Shown here: positions 45,961 to 58,400 of the stretch, in pieces | Layout: every line of letters begins with the position of its first letter | Numbering within the stretch: position 1 is the first letter of the stretch | Assembly (NCBI GenBank): GCA_039000515.1 | Contig: JBCFYV010002255.1 | Span: 23,185,963 to 23,249,962 of the forward strand | From: Timema cristinae | Taxonomy: Eukaryota > Arthropoda > Insecta > Phasmatodea > Timematidae | Length of the DNA stretch: 64,000 bases | Direction: 5' to 3' | The notes under the pieces: generated by a model | Told to the model about the DNA's origin: nothing | The model's database searches: none | What the model saw: the letters and a program-made list of their open reading frames with translations, nothing else | Program-made: the position numbers and the translations under genes

Positions 45961-46713
45961 TATGTAAATATGAAAGTTTGCCAAAATTGACATATTGTGA
46001 GTATTTATTTTTAGAAGTAGCTTAATTTATATCAAAGACCTCCGTGGTCGAGATGATTACCTTAAAACAAAATTTCACAGTATGTGATTAATAACACTGC
46101 AGGTGGTGAAATTTCAAGTGAGAAATTATCTTCAATAAATAAAATAACATTTAATTATTAACACAGCTGTCAGAAAAATTTTTAGAAGGGAAAGTAACTC
46201 TTCATCAACTTCAGTGATAGCGATGTTGTCGCCAACACTATTTTTGGGGAAATGTTTATTTGACAAATAACATGATATTTCGTTAAAAAAAGGCAGCCGT
46301 AGGTCAAATTTCAAGGTGAAAAATTCAACAAAAGTCATATAATATGTAATTAATAATACTACTCTCGAAATATTTGGGCTAGTAGACAAGAGAATTTATA
46401 AATAATAACACGAATATCTGACAAATCTCGATGAAAAAATAGATCCACTTGTCAGCATAGTATTTTAATTAAAGGTACTGCTATTTACCAGATTTTGATG
46501 GAAAATTTTGTTTCAAAAAATTTGGCAGAATAATGATGGATCATAAGTAAGGTACAGCTGAGAGGTATTTATTTGTAGAATTGTGTGAATTAATATTTAT
46601 TTTCTATTAAGAAGGATATAGTAATGTATTACACCATATTTTATCATATCCGTCAAGTGAAGTTAAATCAATATCTTAACTTGGGACTCGACTTCCGTTT
46701 ATAGTATAGAGCT

Positions 46714-46761
46714 ACGTGCGTATAACCCGAACGGGTAGTAAGACGCGGTGCTAATAATAAT
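46714..46761 (+). mobile_element. Tail-only insertion, 48 bp, with target-site duplication
   Basis: It contains only ACGTGCGTATAACCCGAACG through GGTGCTAA and TAA repeats. AGTATAGAGCT flanks it exactly (46,703-46,713; 46,762-46,772). Confidence 0.9.
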
Positions 46762-46922
46762 AGTATAGAGCTTTAGATGCTTATGGCACTACAAGACCAA
46801 AAATTGAGAGAATCACTCAACAATTTGGGTATACTATTAATAATATTTAGCTTTTCAAGACTAGCCTACCTTACATTTCCGGTTTTTGTCCTTTATGCTA
46901 ATCGTTCCATTTATACACCTCT

Positions 46923-47142
46923 ATCCGCTTCGGCGGCCACATGGTAAAAGCGCCCCTTTCACAATAGACTGGATTGCCGATGACAGAGATATCGGGGTTC
47001 AAATCCGGTGGCTTTCCACTCGGTCTATCCACGCAAATATGGGTACACTTAATCTAAAATGTTACCTTCTTTATCCCTAACACATTAGCGTAATTGTTAC
47101 AAATTCGTATAGAATGAAGGGTAAGTAATACGTGATGTTAAA
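46923..47142 (+). mobile_element. SINE, family C
   Basis: Head ATCCGCTTCGGCGGCCACAT, B box GGTTCAAATCC, body ATCCACGCAAATATGGGTAC, diverged tail. Confidence 0.78.
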
Positions 47143-47464
47143 AATAAATAAATAGTTTATACCCCCTTTTATGTGTCCTATATATATTTGCCAAATAACG
47201 TTTCCTCCTTTTTGATATTTTTAGTTTGCCTGCGATAAACGTTTCATAATTTCGCCTGATAGTTCTGATAGATATTAATCTATGTCAAAAAAAATTAGGC
47301 TAGTTACTAAATTTAACCAAAATAAGCAGTCATATCCTATTTTTATAACAGTAACATTGTAAAGTATAAGCTGTGTTACTGTGTTACTGTGTTACTGTGT
47401 TAAAAGTTATACTGTGTTTGTTACTTTCATTTATTCGTATCTTTCTTTCCTGTATTCTTTTATA

Positions 47465-48245
47465 TGGTTAGGTTATTTATTAAAAATTAATTTCCTCTAC
47501 TGAGCGCACATAATCAAAGGCTAAATCAAAGGTTTAAAATTAACTTCCTCTACTGAGCGCAAATAATCAAAGGCTAAATCAAATGTTTAAAATTAACTTC
47601 CTCTACTGAGCGCAAATAATCAAAGGCTAAATCAAATGTTTAAAATTAACTTCCTCTACTGAGCGCAAATAATCAAAGGATAAATCAAATGTTTAAAATT
47701 AACTTCCTCTACTGAGCGCAATAATAAGCTAATCAATGTTAAAATTAACTTCCTCTACTGAGCGCAAATAATCAAGCTAATCAAATGTTTAAAATTAATT
47801 TCTCTACTGAGCGCATAATCAAAGGCTAAATCAAAGGTTAAAAATTATTTCCTCTACTGAGCGCAAATAATCAAAGGCTAAATCAAAGGTTAAAAATTAT
47901 TTTCCTCTACTGAGCGCGCATAATCAAAGGCTAAATCAAAGGTTAAAAATTATTTTCCTCTACTGAGCGCGCATAATCAAAGGCTAAATCAAATGTTCAA
48001 AAATTATCTTCCTCTACTGAGCGCAAATAATCAAAGGCTAAATCAAATGTTTAAAATTAATTTCTCTCTACTGAGCGGCGCAAATAATCAAAGGCTAAAT
48101 CAAATGTTTAAAATTAATTTCTTCTACTGAGCGCGCATAATCAAAGGCTAAATAAAAGGTTAAAAATTATTTTCCTTTACTGAGCGCGCATAATCAAAGG
48201 CTAAATCAAAGTTTAAAAATTAATTTTCCTCTACTGATCAAAAGG
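47465..48245 (+). repeat. Minisatellite, about 60-bp unit, about 13 copies
   Basis: The unit is TTCCTCTACTGAGCGCAAAT, AATCAAAGGCTAAATCAAAT, GTTTAAAATTAAC. Two neighbouring copies near 47,720-47,790 have lost several single bases (AATCAAGCTAATCAA). Confidence 0.93.
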
Positions 48246-48283
48246 TTAAATACGAATTAATTTCATCAGGTGAGGGTTTTTTT

Positions 48284-48522
48284 TAGCACAAAATTTTACT
48301 ACCTGTTCGGTTTTTACGCCTATGTACTAATTACACTATTGTGCTAGGAATTAGCAAGGCTGCATTTAGAGGAAGTGTACCTCCATTCAAGTGGAAGGAG
48401 AGTGTTAAACCATTCATCACCCTCAGTACACCTGACCGTACTCGAACCATGATCTCTCCGTCCTTGACAGTTTAGTTTATTGTGAAAGTAGCACCTTAGA
48501 CCATGCGACCACTGAAGTGGGC
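48284..48522 (-). mobile_element. SINE, family C
   Basis: An antisense copy: tail ACTACCTGTTCGG, body AGAGGAAGTGTACC, B box complement GTACTCGAACC, head end CCATGCGACCACTGAAGTGG. Confidence 0.78.
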
Positions 48523-49996
48523 TACTTGTTAATTAAGTACTCGTGTTTTAACTATAAAATTGTTATGATAGTAATGGCAAATATTTCCAATGTACCTAAG
48601 TAAAGTACTTGCTCAATCAATCATAATTAAGGTAAATTCATTCAAAATAAACATAAAGGGGTTGAAGCTGTTTAAACACTACCTAGCTAATTGGTTGAAG
48701 AATACACTATATTGTGAAACTTACTTTTAAAAGGAGAATTTGAATAAATACTTTGTTTTTTATTGGTTTAGTTCATGCATGCACTCGTGGAAACGCATTT
48801 TAAGGCGTCACACTCACCAAAGATAGAATTGTTGGAGATGAGAGTGTGAGTTTTGAATATACATACATAAACGCACGCATACAGTACACTGAAACAACAT
48901 TTAAATAAAATAAGCCCACATAAAAAAAAAGTCAGCATGTCTAGACCACGTTTTGTGTTTCAAAATATTTTTATTTGCAGATCGTGTAGTTTATGAAGTA
49001 TAAACAAAATAAATTAGGGGCTTACCCTAAATAATTACAAAATAGTAATTGATGTATAGGCTTGGATACAATACTAAGCCGACAACACAAAAGTATATTT
49101 TAATCAGTGTTACATAGTTTAACAAGCTTTCTTATAAATTGCTTGGAACCTAAACGTTTTGTTTTGAAAGGCGTTTAACCATACATTGAATCTGTTAACT
49201 GTCTCGGAATGGCTTTAACGAAACTATTAATTATATATATAATATTTAATATATAAATTATATAATATATTTTGTTTCTAATTATATGAACATTTAGTTA
49301 GTATTCCCCCTGGTTTAATAAAGTAGAAAAACTCCTTTACAGATTAGATTAAGCTTAAAAAAAATATATATATATATACTTTTTTAATAATTTGAAAGTT
49401 ACTGAAAATTTGTTTTAGAAAAGCAAACTGTTTTTAATGGAAACGTAGAAACAAAGAGAATAAAAGGATTTTTAGTCGATTGTTTTAATTATTTTGAAAA
49501 ACCACTTTCTAGTTAATGGAAAACGTATTTAGTAAATAGATGAGAAAAATAACAATACTCGTCAGTAAAAAACTTTTATGTATATAGATTTAAAGTAATT
49601 ACTTGATTTCTAGTTTATAATATTACTAACCAAAGAATAACCAGAGTGTCACTAATTACGAAAGCATCAATATTATTGAACGAAGTCAGGTCACTCTGCT
49701 ACTAAAAGCTTTCGTTGACATTTGGTTTTCTATGGCATATATATTTTCATTCTAGTTGAGCTTTTGTCATAAGAACACAAATCTACAACATTAGAAAATA
49801 AACTAACATATCAAGTAGCTTGTATCCTTTAAATCCACAGTTTGCAATTTTAGTTTTGGATATATTTAGTCAACGTTGCTTTGAAATTATTACTATTACA
49901 CTCTTAAACTGTGGCATTCGATACGAGCAAACGCCATAGAGTAATTATTATTATTATTATTATTATTTTGTAAGATAATTTGAACACTATATAAAT
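48523..49996. other. Intergenic, between receptor gene and receptor fragment
   Basis: AT-rich, with a TAT microsatellite at 49,946-49,967. No receptor-like frame was seen. Confidence 0.5.
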
Positions 49997-50110
49997 ATGG
50001 ATAGTTTCTGCTCAACGAATAATATCTTCTCGGCCTTCAAACCAATGTATTATTTGATGAAGATATGTGGATTAGCTCCTAACCTGAATATTAAAAGCTC
50101 AGAAACCATA
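49997..50110 (+). pseudogene. Gustatory receptor fragment cut off by a SINE tail
   Basis: From the ATG the frame reads MDSFCSTNNIFSAFKPMYYL and then MKICGLAPNL. This aligns without gaps to the N-terminus of the intact receptor 5 kb upstream (AVRPMYYMFKIFGLAP). At about 50,111 the reading enters the 3' end of a family A SINE and stops at the TAA of GCGTAAGTG (50,126-50,128). No receptor-like coding sequence was recognised after the SINE's TAA repeats. It is a relic of a tandem receptor duplication. Confidence 0.82.
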
Positions 50111-50164
50111 CATTACACATTAGCGTAAGTGCGTATAACCCGAACGGGTAGTAAGACGCGGTGC

Positions 50165-50198
<34 letters not shown>

Positions 50199-50224
50199 TA
50201 ATAATAATAAATAATAATAATAAA
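50111..50224 (+). mobile_element. SINE, family A, 3' end only, inside the receptor fragment
   Basis: It reads CATTACACATTAGCGTAAGT, then the shared tail and TAA repeats. It begins in the middle of the gustatory receptor fragment. Confidence 0.85.
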
Positions 50225-50890
50225 ACTGAAACATAAATCACCTGATGGAGTAACCCGCACTATTATGTTGTTTTGTACAACCAGAACATACTGGTCTTGT
50301 AAAGTATCTTGTATTATTATATTGTAACAATTTTCTTTTTAATACAGAGGTCTGTAGTATTTTTAATGTCTTGCTTTCTACAGTTTGATATTTAGTCTGT
50401 TTTAACCTTTCTCACCCTTTCTCCATACAGACTGGGCATCTGTTTCGACTCAGTGAACCAACCACGGGTTCTGTAATAGGAAAACGCTTCCAAAGAGTCC
50501 AAATAATGTTGGTCGAAAATTGAGCTAGCCAAACATTTTTTTTTAATTGCCATTGGGAGAGTGGGGAGTTGGATATTACAATCTTTTTTTTTATAAATGA
50601 GAAAGTGAAAACAAATACGATTATACCTCCTCGTTCTAAATATTTACGCAATAAATAAAATGTCTTCTTCTTTGGTACTAAACGCTTAGGTTGTTTGGAA
50701 ATATCCCTCCAATCTTACCATCTTGCTTTCTCTTGTATTTCTTGATAGTTTTTACAAGCCAAATAAATGTATTAAATCATTAAACCCCTGCTATGAGTCC
50801 CAATTGTCAAGTGTTACATAAACTTTATTAGATTACAAATAAGTAATTTAAAATAATTTCTATATTATGTTAATTTGATAATCATTTCTT

Positions 50891-51088
50891 ACTATAATGT
50901 GCTAGGGATTTGTAAGGTTGAATTTAGATGAAGTGCACCCCCATTTGATTTGAAGGAGATTGGAAAACCAATTAGACAGAAAAGACCCTTAGCACACCCG
51001 ACCTAGATTGAACCCTGATCTCCCCATCTTAGATAGTTTATTCCATTGCGAGAGTAACATCTTAGACCATGCGGCCACCGAAACAAGT
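50891..51088 (-). mobile_element. SINE, family C, lacking the tail
   Basis: An antisense copy from CTATAATGTGCTAGGG to CCATGCGGCCACCGAAACAA. Confidence 0.72.
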
Positions 51089-51248
51089 AAAGTTAGATGT
51101 GACGAAACTTTGTCAACAGGTTAAAAAAAAGTTGCTAAAATAATTTTTTGTATATTTTTACGTTGAGTCATGTGATCTACAACTGTCACTTTTAATTGGT
51201 AATATCAATCCAATGAAATAATACTAATAATAAAGTAAATGTTTTTAT

Positions 51249-51284
51249 AGCGCCTCTTACTACACGTCCGGGTTATGCACCTGA
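51249..51284 (-). mobile_element. Shared SINE tail fragment
   Basis: ATAGCGCCTCTTACTACACG and TCCGGGTTATGCAC match the antisense tail only. Confidence 0.55.
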
Positions 51285-53533
51285 ATTTTATTAATATTCA
51301 TAGTAAACAAATATGTTTGTATTTTATTTGAATTTCCACCCACAAGAATCCTATGATAGTTGCTCTAAAAATTACTAATTGTTGGATAATTTGTATTGTG
51401 CTACTACTTAGTAACATTATTATGATTATATATCTTAATTTGTAACTATCACTAATTGGAAACAAGGTTTTTAATAAAAATATTTACCAAGTTGATTCAT
51501 ATGTATTTCATTGATCTACATTTTTTCAAACTATTATTTACAAATCATTGTTGTGCCACACGACAAAGATACAGGGTCGACCAATGTAGGAAGGAGTGCA
51601 GCTAAACAGTTATCAAATACAACTTCTCGTTATGAATTGAATTATATAATAGCAGATGCTTAAATTCTTAATGTTTCACAAACAAAATTATAATGTTGTG
51701 TAGAGGTTAATTATTATACATCATAACGATTTATACCATAACAAAAATTATAATTATAGATATTTGTTAAAAACAATATGTGACAAAATTATTTTCATCT
51801 CCATCATAATCTATGTACTACCTATTTTTTCTGTGTTAATATACTCGTATTATTTTGAAAGCTTAGATTGTGAGGTTTAACCACTTATTCCAAATATCAA
51901 ATCCCTTGATAATACTTTATAATTCATGGATTTGACAATATCTTTTGTAATCAAATACCAACGGAATCTTTTCCCAAGAGGCATTAACACATGAGCTAGT
52001 ATACAGTAAAGATATTTAGCAAGGTAAGGTCATAATTTGATATCCACAGTATCATTAAACAAACAAACAAAAATTGCTTTGCCAAAACCCACGGAAGTAA
52101 TAAAAACTAAGCCATATAACAAGGAAACATCCGATAGGTCTTACGGAACTTTTGACATACCTGACTAACTCGCAAATACAAGGAGGTTTGAACTCATAAC
52201 TAATGCATTGGAGATATTTTCACTAGCATATTATTTTATAACATCTCTACAAGGAAGTTAATATGAAATTACTTGAAATTCACTCTCCTCTTCTGACATT
52301 AATTTTATGTTGATTGTGGCAATGATTGTCAATAACTGTATTAAATTGTATTTTTTTTAATCTTGCCTGGAGTGAGTTTAGTTTTTACAACAAAATATGT
52401 TCTTGTCCATAGTAAATAAAATATTGCTTGAGTAGCTATGTTTTATTTAATTGTCTAAATAATACTGTTATGAACAGTCCTCGAATATTTGATATAGTTA
52501 TCGTGGTATTTTAGAAGACATTTTGTTTTAATAAAGAGAAGCTAACATGTTCTCGGAGAGCGTAATAAAAAAAATCTCTTTAAAAGTGTTTAAAAATGGA
52601 AATGCCAAATTAACTATGTCACATTTTTAACGAGTGTAATGGATGTGAGTTTGGCCCTGTCGTACCCCATATATTCAATCATTTCCGCATTAGTTATAGA
52701 AACTAACAAGTTCAACATTTGTTGTATTGTTACTATCTCTATGATAAGAAAACACATAGTTGAATATACACTAATGAATAATCTGCAATGCTAAAGAATA
52801 TCAATATATTTTTTAAAGCAATGTTAGAATTTGGTAGTATATTGGAGGAGCAGTATTGATACACCACAATTTTCACAAATTTTGAATTTTTTTAATGAAA
52901 AAGTATCATTACAGTTCATTTGCATTTACTATTTTACATAAATTAAAAATAATACTATTTTTCGCCCTGTTTTGCTATAGCTTCGGGGAGGTTAAACACA
53001 TAATTTGAATATATGTATCGCTTATGTCACAATATTCCATGTTTATTCTTATGTATTATTTTAAATTAGAATGGACTATATATTATTTTGTCCCATATCG
53101 ATATCAAAAAAATATTAAAAAAAATAAAACCAGCTTAAGTCATATGCCTAGCTTGCATCATGGCCTTCCAAATCTTGGGGTGGGATGACATTTTTAAAAT
53201 AAAGTTATTTGCTATGCAATCTTATACTTTTACAATAACTACTTGGTCTTATTAATTAGGGAGGTTTGAATAATTATCTGTAGTCATCATGTATTTTGAT
53301 GACCAGTTTTCTTGTTTATATCTGAAATCAATCACAAATATATATATTAATAATTAATTAATCAATCAAATAAACAAAATATGTTAAATATGTTACCAAC
53401 CACGAATGTAATTATTAATGCAAAAATTTATATCATAATAATTCACATTTTTAAATTTTTAAAAGTTCTATAAAAAAAATGTATTTCACATGAGTAATTG
53501 ATGATAAATATCAAACAGAAAGGTATTCTTTCT
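51285..53533. other. Intergenic, no gene recognised
   Basis: AT-rich; it holds a hairpin-element fragment at 52,455-52,560. The missing last exon of the NVP-like gene could lie here, but I could not identify it. Confidence 0.45.
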
Positions 53534-53784
53534 AAGCATCGCGTCTCACTAACCGTTCGGGTTATACTCTTATGTGTTAATTAAGATCATGGTTTTAGGG
53601 ATTAGGAAGGTTATATTTAGAGTAAATGTACTCTCATTTCATGGAGGGAAAGTGGAAAACAACTTTAGAAGAAGAAAAAAAAAAAAAGTACACACAACCG
53701 AGATTCAAACCTTCATCTCACTGTCATCGGAAGTCTAATCTACTGCGAGAGTAGTGCGTTAGACCATGCGGCCACCGAAGCGGA
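53534..53784 (-). mobile_element. SINE, family C
   Basis: An antisense copy: AGCATCGCGTCTCACTAACC, body, GAGATTCAAACC, CCATGCGGCCACCGAAGCGG. Confidence 0.82.
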
Positions 53785-53799
53785 TGAAAAGGTTTTGGT

Positions 53800-54100
53800 T
53801 GAGGTAAACTTCGATATAGTCATGACTAAGGCAGTACGTCTATGTGTGGAAAATATAGGAGAATATACCAAGGAAGATGTTGGATATTAAAGTGGGGGGA
53901 GGTGGGGTAGAGGTCAAGAAGAAGACCAAGAGACAGAGGGTTGAAGGAGTGTGGAGAATTGTGGGAGAAGAGGGAAAAGTACTGGGTCATAGAGGAAAAG
54001 TAGAGGTGGTGGGAGGAAAATATACGTTAAGAGAGGCTTGTATTACAAACAGACCCGGCCAGTGGCTGGAAACTGGTAATGATGATGATGATTAATATAG
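53800..54100 (+). mobile_element. Possible LINE 3' end with GAT repeats
   Basis: It ends ACAGACCCGGCCAGTGGCTG followed by (GAT)n, with a short frame reading REACITNRPGQWLETGNDDD. This tail type is common for degraded LINEs whose ORF ends near a GAT microsatellite. No RT motif is visible, so the call rests on the tail. Confidence 0.4.
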
Positions 54101-54104
54101 ATCG

Positions 54105-54340
54105 TCAAATACATTTATCAGACCTGCGTTTATAGCACAACCCTGCGGTACACTGGCACTCCAGGGTCCCTACGAGGGACAGAGTTGAGTAGCTGGGCCA
54201 AGGAATGTACCCCACCAGCCTAAACACAAAGACACAAACAAACATACAATCATACATGCAATCAAACACACACACCAAAATCACACCGTTCCCTAATGGG
54301 GTATGCAAGAAACTGCACAAATAGTAATAAAACAAATTAT
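54105..54340 (-). repeat. Probable 3' UTR-like retroelement fragment
   Basis: The - strand reads TACATTCCTTGGCCCAGCTA and CCTCGTAGGGACCCTGGAGT, followed by CGCAGGTCTGATAAATGTAT. It looks like non-coding retroelement sequence, and no second copy lies in the window. Confidence 0.3.
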
Positions 54341-55258
54341 TTTTAATTTAAAAAAATAAAATTTTTCATCTTACCAAGAATTAAAGATTATTTTACATAA
54401 TTTATAAAATAATAAGGAATTAAAATATCAAGCATGTATTTTTATCTACAAATAAAGACTCACTAAATCAAACATTTAAGAATATTAAAAAAGTTACAAA
54501 TGTTTTTATATGAAGTTGTAAGCGTGGATAATTAATGAAATAGGAAATATTCAAGAATTAAAAATTCTAGTATGAACTTGAAAATCGGAATAGAGATAAA
54601 CGGGGATCTTAGCATCTCTAATATTGCAATTATGCAAAAAAAAGCTTAAAAGAAAAAAAATACTAAAAAAGAGTTTGTAGTTAAGGTTTTGTGTCCCAGA
54701 AATGTTTCTATAACTTAAATAGTTGATTTAATTTCATCTTCTAAAGTTTAATATTCATGAAATTGTTATTAATAAACCTACTTCACCAATACGGTTTGAT
54801 AAAGCTGTATTATACCAGCATTATAAGATTTTATGTATTGTAATAAGTTACTAAACAATGCATATCACATGGTTTGGCTTATGAATGCATGAAAGCACAT
54901 CTGGTAGTTTTTCCTAACTGCCAGATAAAGTTGTTTATAAGGAAATAAGGGTTTAGTTTAGGTAAGTGAAAATTTAATACAGTTTGTCCAGGCATCGTAT
55001 CTTTGTGGGGCTTATTGTATTTTACTTTAAAATAATAATAATAATTAAGACCAGTAAAACTATTTTGATATATTTTTAAAAATACAACAAATTTGAAAAA
55101 TAATTGTTTTGAAACTAATAATCTATTATAAAGTGACATCAATTTGACTGCTGTTAAATGAAGAATGTGTAAAACTGCACTTCAATATTTTTTTTATGGG
55201 TTTGAGAGTAATAATTTAACTAATTTCCCGGATAATCGAGAGTGAGATGGTATTTTAC
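54341..55258. other. NVP-like gene intron or 3' side, nothing recognised
   Basis: AT-rich. The 87-residue - strand frame (54,879-55,142) has no match to the expected end of the precursor. Confidence 0.45.
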
Positions 55259-55434
55259 CTGTCTCTTCCTGGACACCATGAAGCGCTTATCCTTGGGGAA
55301 AGTACCCCACTGCCCCTCTCTTTTCTGAACGGGATAAGAAGGGTAGTAGTAGGAGGGCCTCTTCTCGAGGGAGTAATGCCCCCCTGGGTAAGTCGTGGCA
55401 CTGGAGGGGTACACTGGGCCCTCTAACCAATTTC
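55259..55434 (-). CDS. NVP-like precursor exon with HYSL and KRFMVSRKR
   Basis: This 176-base exon lies between gtgttcag and agacag/gtaaaa. It starts with two bases of a shared codon and ends on a codon boundary (Gln). It encodes [47 protein letters not shown] and [11 protein letters not shown]. Dibasic sites EKR, QKR, DKR and RKR would release several Tyr/Pro-rich peptides. In the bee protein KRFMISRKR is followed by about 30 more residues, so another exon is expected further along the - strand. Confidence 0.87.
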
Positions 55435-58400
55435 CTGAACACATAAAAGCCTTCCATAATCTCAACGGAATATTAAAAAGTCGACTTATAAAATAACTTA
55501 AATATAGAACAGACACAACACCTAACCCCTGACCGTTAACACATCGCTATGAAAGGAGAAACCCACATTTCACCAAAAATAAATTTTTCAGCCAGTCCAG
55601 GAATTGAACCCGGGAACCTTAGCTCAGCATACAGAAACGATACCAAGTGAGGTAAAGTGTCGCATGTAGGGGAGTTACAGGTGTCATTAAAGCGATGACT
55701 TCAATAAGCCACAAGCATTGAGGAATAGCACGAAAATACTTTTTTTAGCACCGTATATTACTGACAGTTCGGGTTATATTCATACGAACTAATTACGCTA
55801 ATTTGTTGTTAAATATTAGGAAGTTGAAATTATAGGATGAGCACCCACATTTACGTGGAGGTAGAGTGGAAAAACCTTTAAGGAAAAGCACCCTCAGATC
55901 ACGTGGCCGGGATTCAAACCCCGATCTGCCCGTATCGCCACTCGAGTCTATCGCTAGAGTGACAACTTAGAGTTTAGACCACGTGGCCACCGAAGCGAGT
56001 AAGGTACAGTATTTTTTTTTTTCACTTAGCACCGTGTCTTACTACCCGTTCGGGTTATACGCTTAAGTACTAATTACGCTAATGGATTAGGAATTGGGAA
56101 GGTTGAATTTAGAGGAAGTGAACCCGCAGTTTCGTGTAGGGAGAGTGGAAAACCCTTTAGTAAAAACCACCCCTAGTTCATCCGACCGAGATTCTAACCT
56201 CGATTTCCCCGTCCTCGGACGTCAAGCTAAACACGACTAGCGTGTTAGCTAACTACGCCAAGGTACAGTATTAATCATACCTTTAGGAGGTTTTTTACCC
56301 CCCAAAAATATCCTCCCTTGATTTGGCCTTGACAATATAGGGTCAGTAAGAATCTATGGCTTACCGTTGGGAGACTCCTCTTCATCCTCGGTGTTACCGT
56401 CGTCCTCAGGAGTGTCGAAGTCATCTGGAGACTCGTAGCCATTGTACTGAGGCCAGTTGGTAGCAGGGGCCCTGGTAGAAAAGGTCACCATACCATGATA
56501 CGATTATATGTCAATCTTATCCTTTTAATTTATACCTATTAACAATATTTTCACTAATCGTGTCTTACTTGCCTTGCACTATTTTAATATTCTCCTCCGT
56601 TTTTATTTTAGCATCGCGTCTTACTACACGTTCTGGTTATACGCTTATTACTAATTACGTTAATAGTTTAAGGAATGAGGAAAGTTATGTTTAGAGGAAG
56701 TTTAGCCGAATTTGTGTGAAGGGAGAGTGGAATCCCCCTTTTTTTAACCACCCTCAGTACACCCGACTGGGATTCGAACCTTGATTTCCCCATCACCAGG
56801 AATTTAGTACACTGTGAGAGGAGTGCGTTAGGCCATGCGACCACCGAAGCGGTTATAAAATTATACTAAATATTTATTTAGAAATAAATAAATGCCCAAA
56901 GGCAGAGATTTACAACCTGGGTCCATGAAGAGACCAATGGGGGTTTGCTAAAAATCTATTAATGAACAACAAATTGAATTGTCTTGTGACTCTACATTTA
57001 ATATGATAATCCCTTCAAAGTATTTGTTAGAATTTTTGTTTTAAGCTACCCTAAGTGTACTTTAATGTTTTCAAAAAGCAATGAAGTACACCTTCGTTAA
57101 GATTATGCGGCCTAAAGTGGCAGCATTTCGGACTGGGTAGCGGGAAAGCTGGATAATACGGAAAACGAGTGTAAATAATTTGCATTATGGGTTTTCCTCA
57201 TGTAGCCACGCCTCACGCATACCTCCTTTGACACATCTTCCGTTTCCTGCAAGTCAAAACACTGGTGCTATCTACACCTCCCTTCACACGGCTTGTGTGT
57301 CCAGCCAAATTAATACAGTGCTGCTATCTACACCTAGCTTGACACATATTCTGCTTCCATCCAAATCAGAACAGTGCTGCTATCTACACCTAACTTTACA
57401 TATCTTCTGTTTCCATCCAAATCAAAACAGTACTGCTATCAACACCTAACTTTACACATCTTTTGCTTCCAGCTAAATCAAAAGAGTGCTACTATCTACA
57501 CCTAACTTGACACAGCTTCTGTTTCCAGTCAAATCAAATCAGTGCTGCTATCTACACCGACCAAACATATGTGACTACATTATTTATGTATTACATGCTA
57601 ACCACAAGCATAGCAGATATGCTTTGCCGTCTCCAATATAACAGTTGCAAGCAGTTTGTGATAGATTTTTTTATTAATTACTGGGGGATAAGTACCGGTT
57701 TGTTTATTTTCAAACACATTTGCTAACACCAAAAATCGGGTCGGATAGTACGAAGAGCTGGTTAATCACGACTCTAGTGTACTTAGTGTACTTGATACCA
57801 TTTGCTACCACTTATCTGTGCGAGAACACGTTATCAGCTCAAGTGTATCTCTCAGCTGACGGCTGAAAAACAGCCCCTACCATCACAATAGGTTAATATT
57901 AAAAGGGCTGCCGTAGGTTTTTAATCTCTACCTCCCCTCCCCCCCCCCCAGCGTGTACCAGGGGAAAGAAAGGGGATCCATGATGAATCATAATTGGCTT
58001 CAGAGGGGCAAAGATCTAGAAAAGGCCAGGGAATATTGACCCATAAGGTGGCTCTGATCATTAATATTTAGTAAATTTGATTATTTTTTAAATCAATAAG
58101 TTTAGATATTATGGTGGCACGAAAAAAAACCCATCACGCCATTCTAGTATTCGACCGTGCTACAACTTTACGACAGAGGGTCTGTCGTTTTCGCCTCCAC
58201 GCTCCTAGCTAATGCGGCTGAATTTCCTCGAAATACCCTCCTCACGTATACTTTGTAGAATAAACGCTGTGTTAAGATGGGGTGGAGGAGGGGGGGGGGT
58301 AAAAGGGAATAAACGTTAAGGTCAGTATTTTACCAGTTTTTATAGCAAAAATTATTTTGGACAAAATAAATTAAATAATTTTTCAGTAGATACGTTTAGT

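Noticed and set aside
47465..48245. Regular direct repeats that could suggest a CRISPR array
   Set aside because: Units are contiguous with no unique spacers, and the DNA is eukaryotic; it is a minisatellite.
53877..54095. 72-codon Lys/Arg/Gly-rich open frame
   Set aside because: It ends in a GAT repeat typical of degraded LINE tails and shows no conserved domain.
45940..55258. Last exon of the NVP-like precursor
   Set aside because: I searched for a short - strand exon resembling the family's C-terminus and found none I could support.
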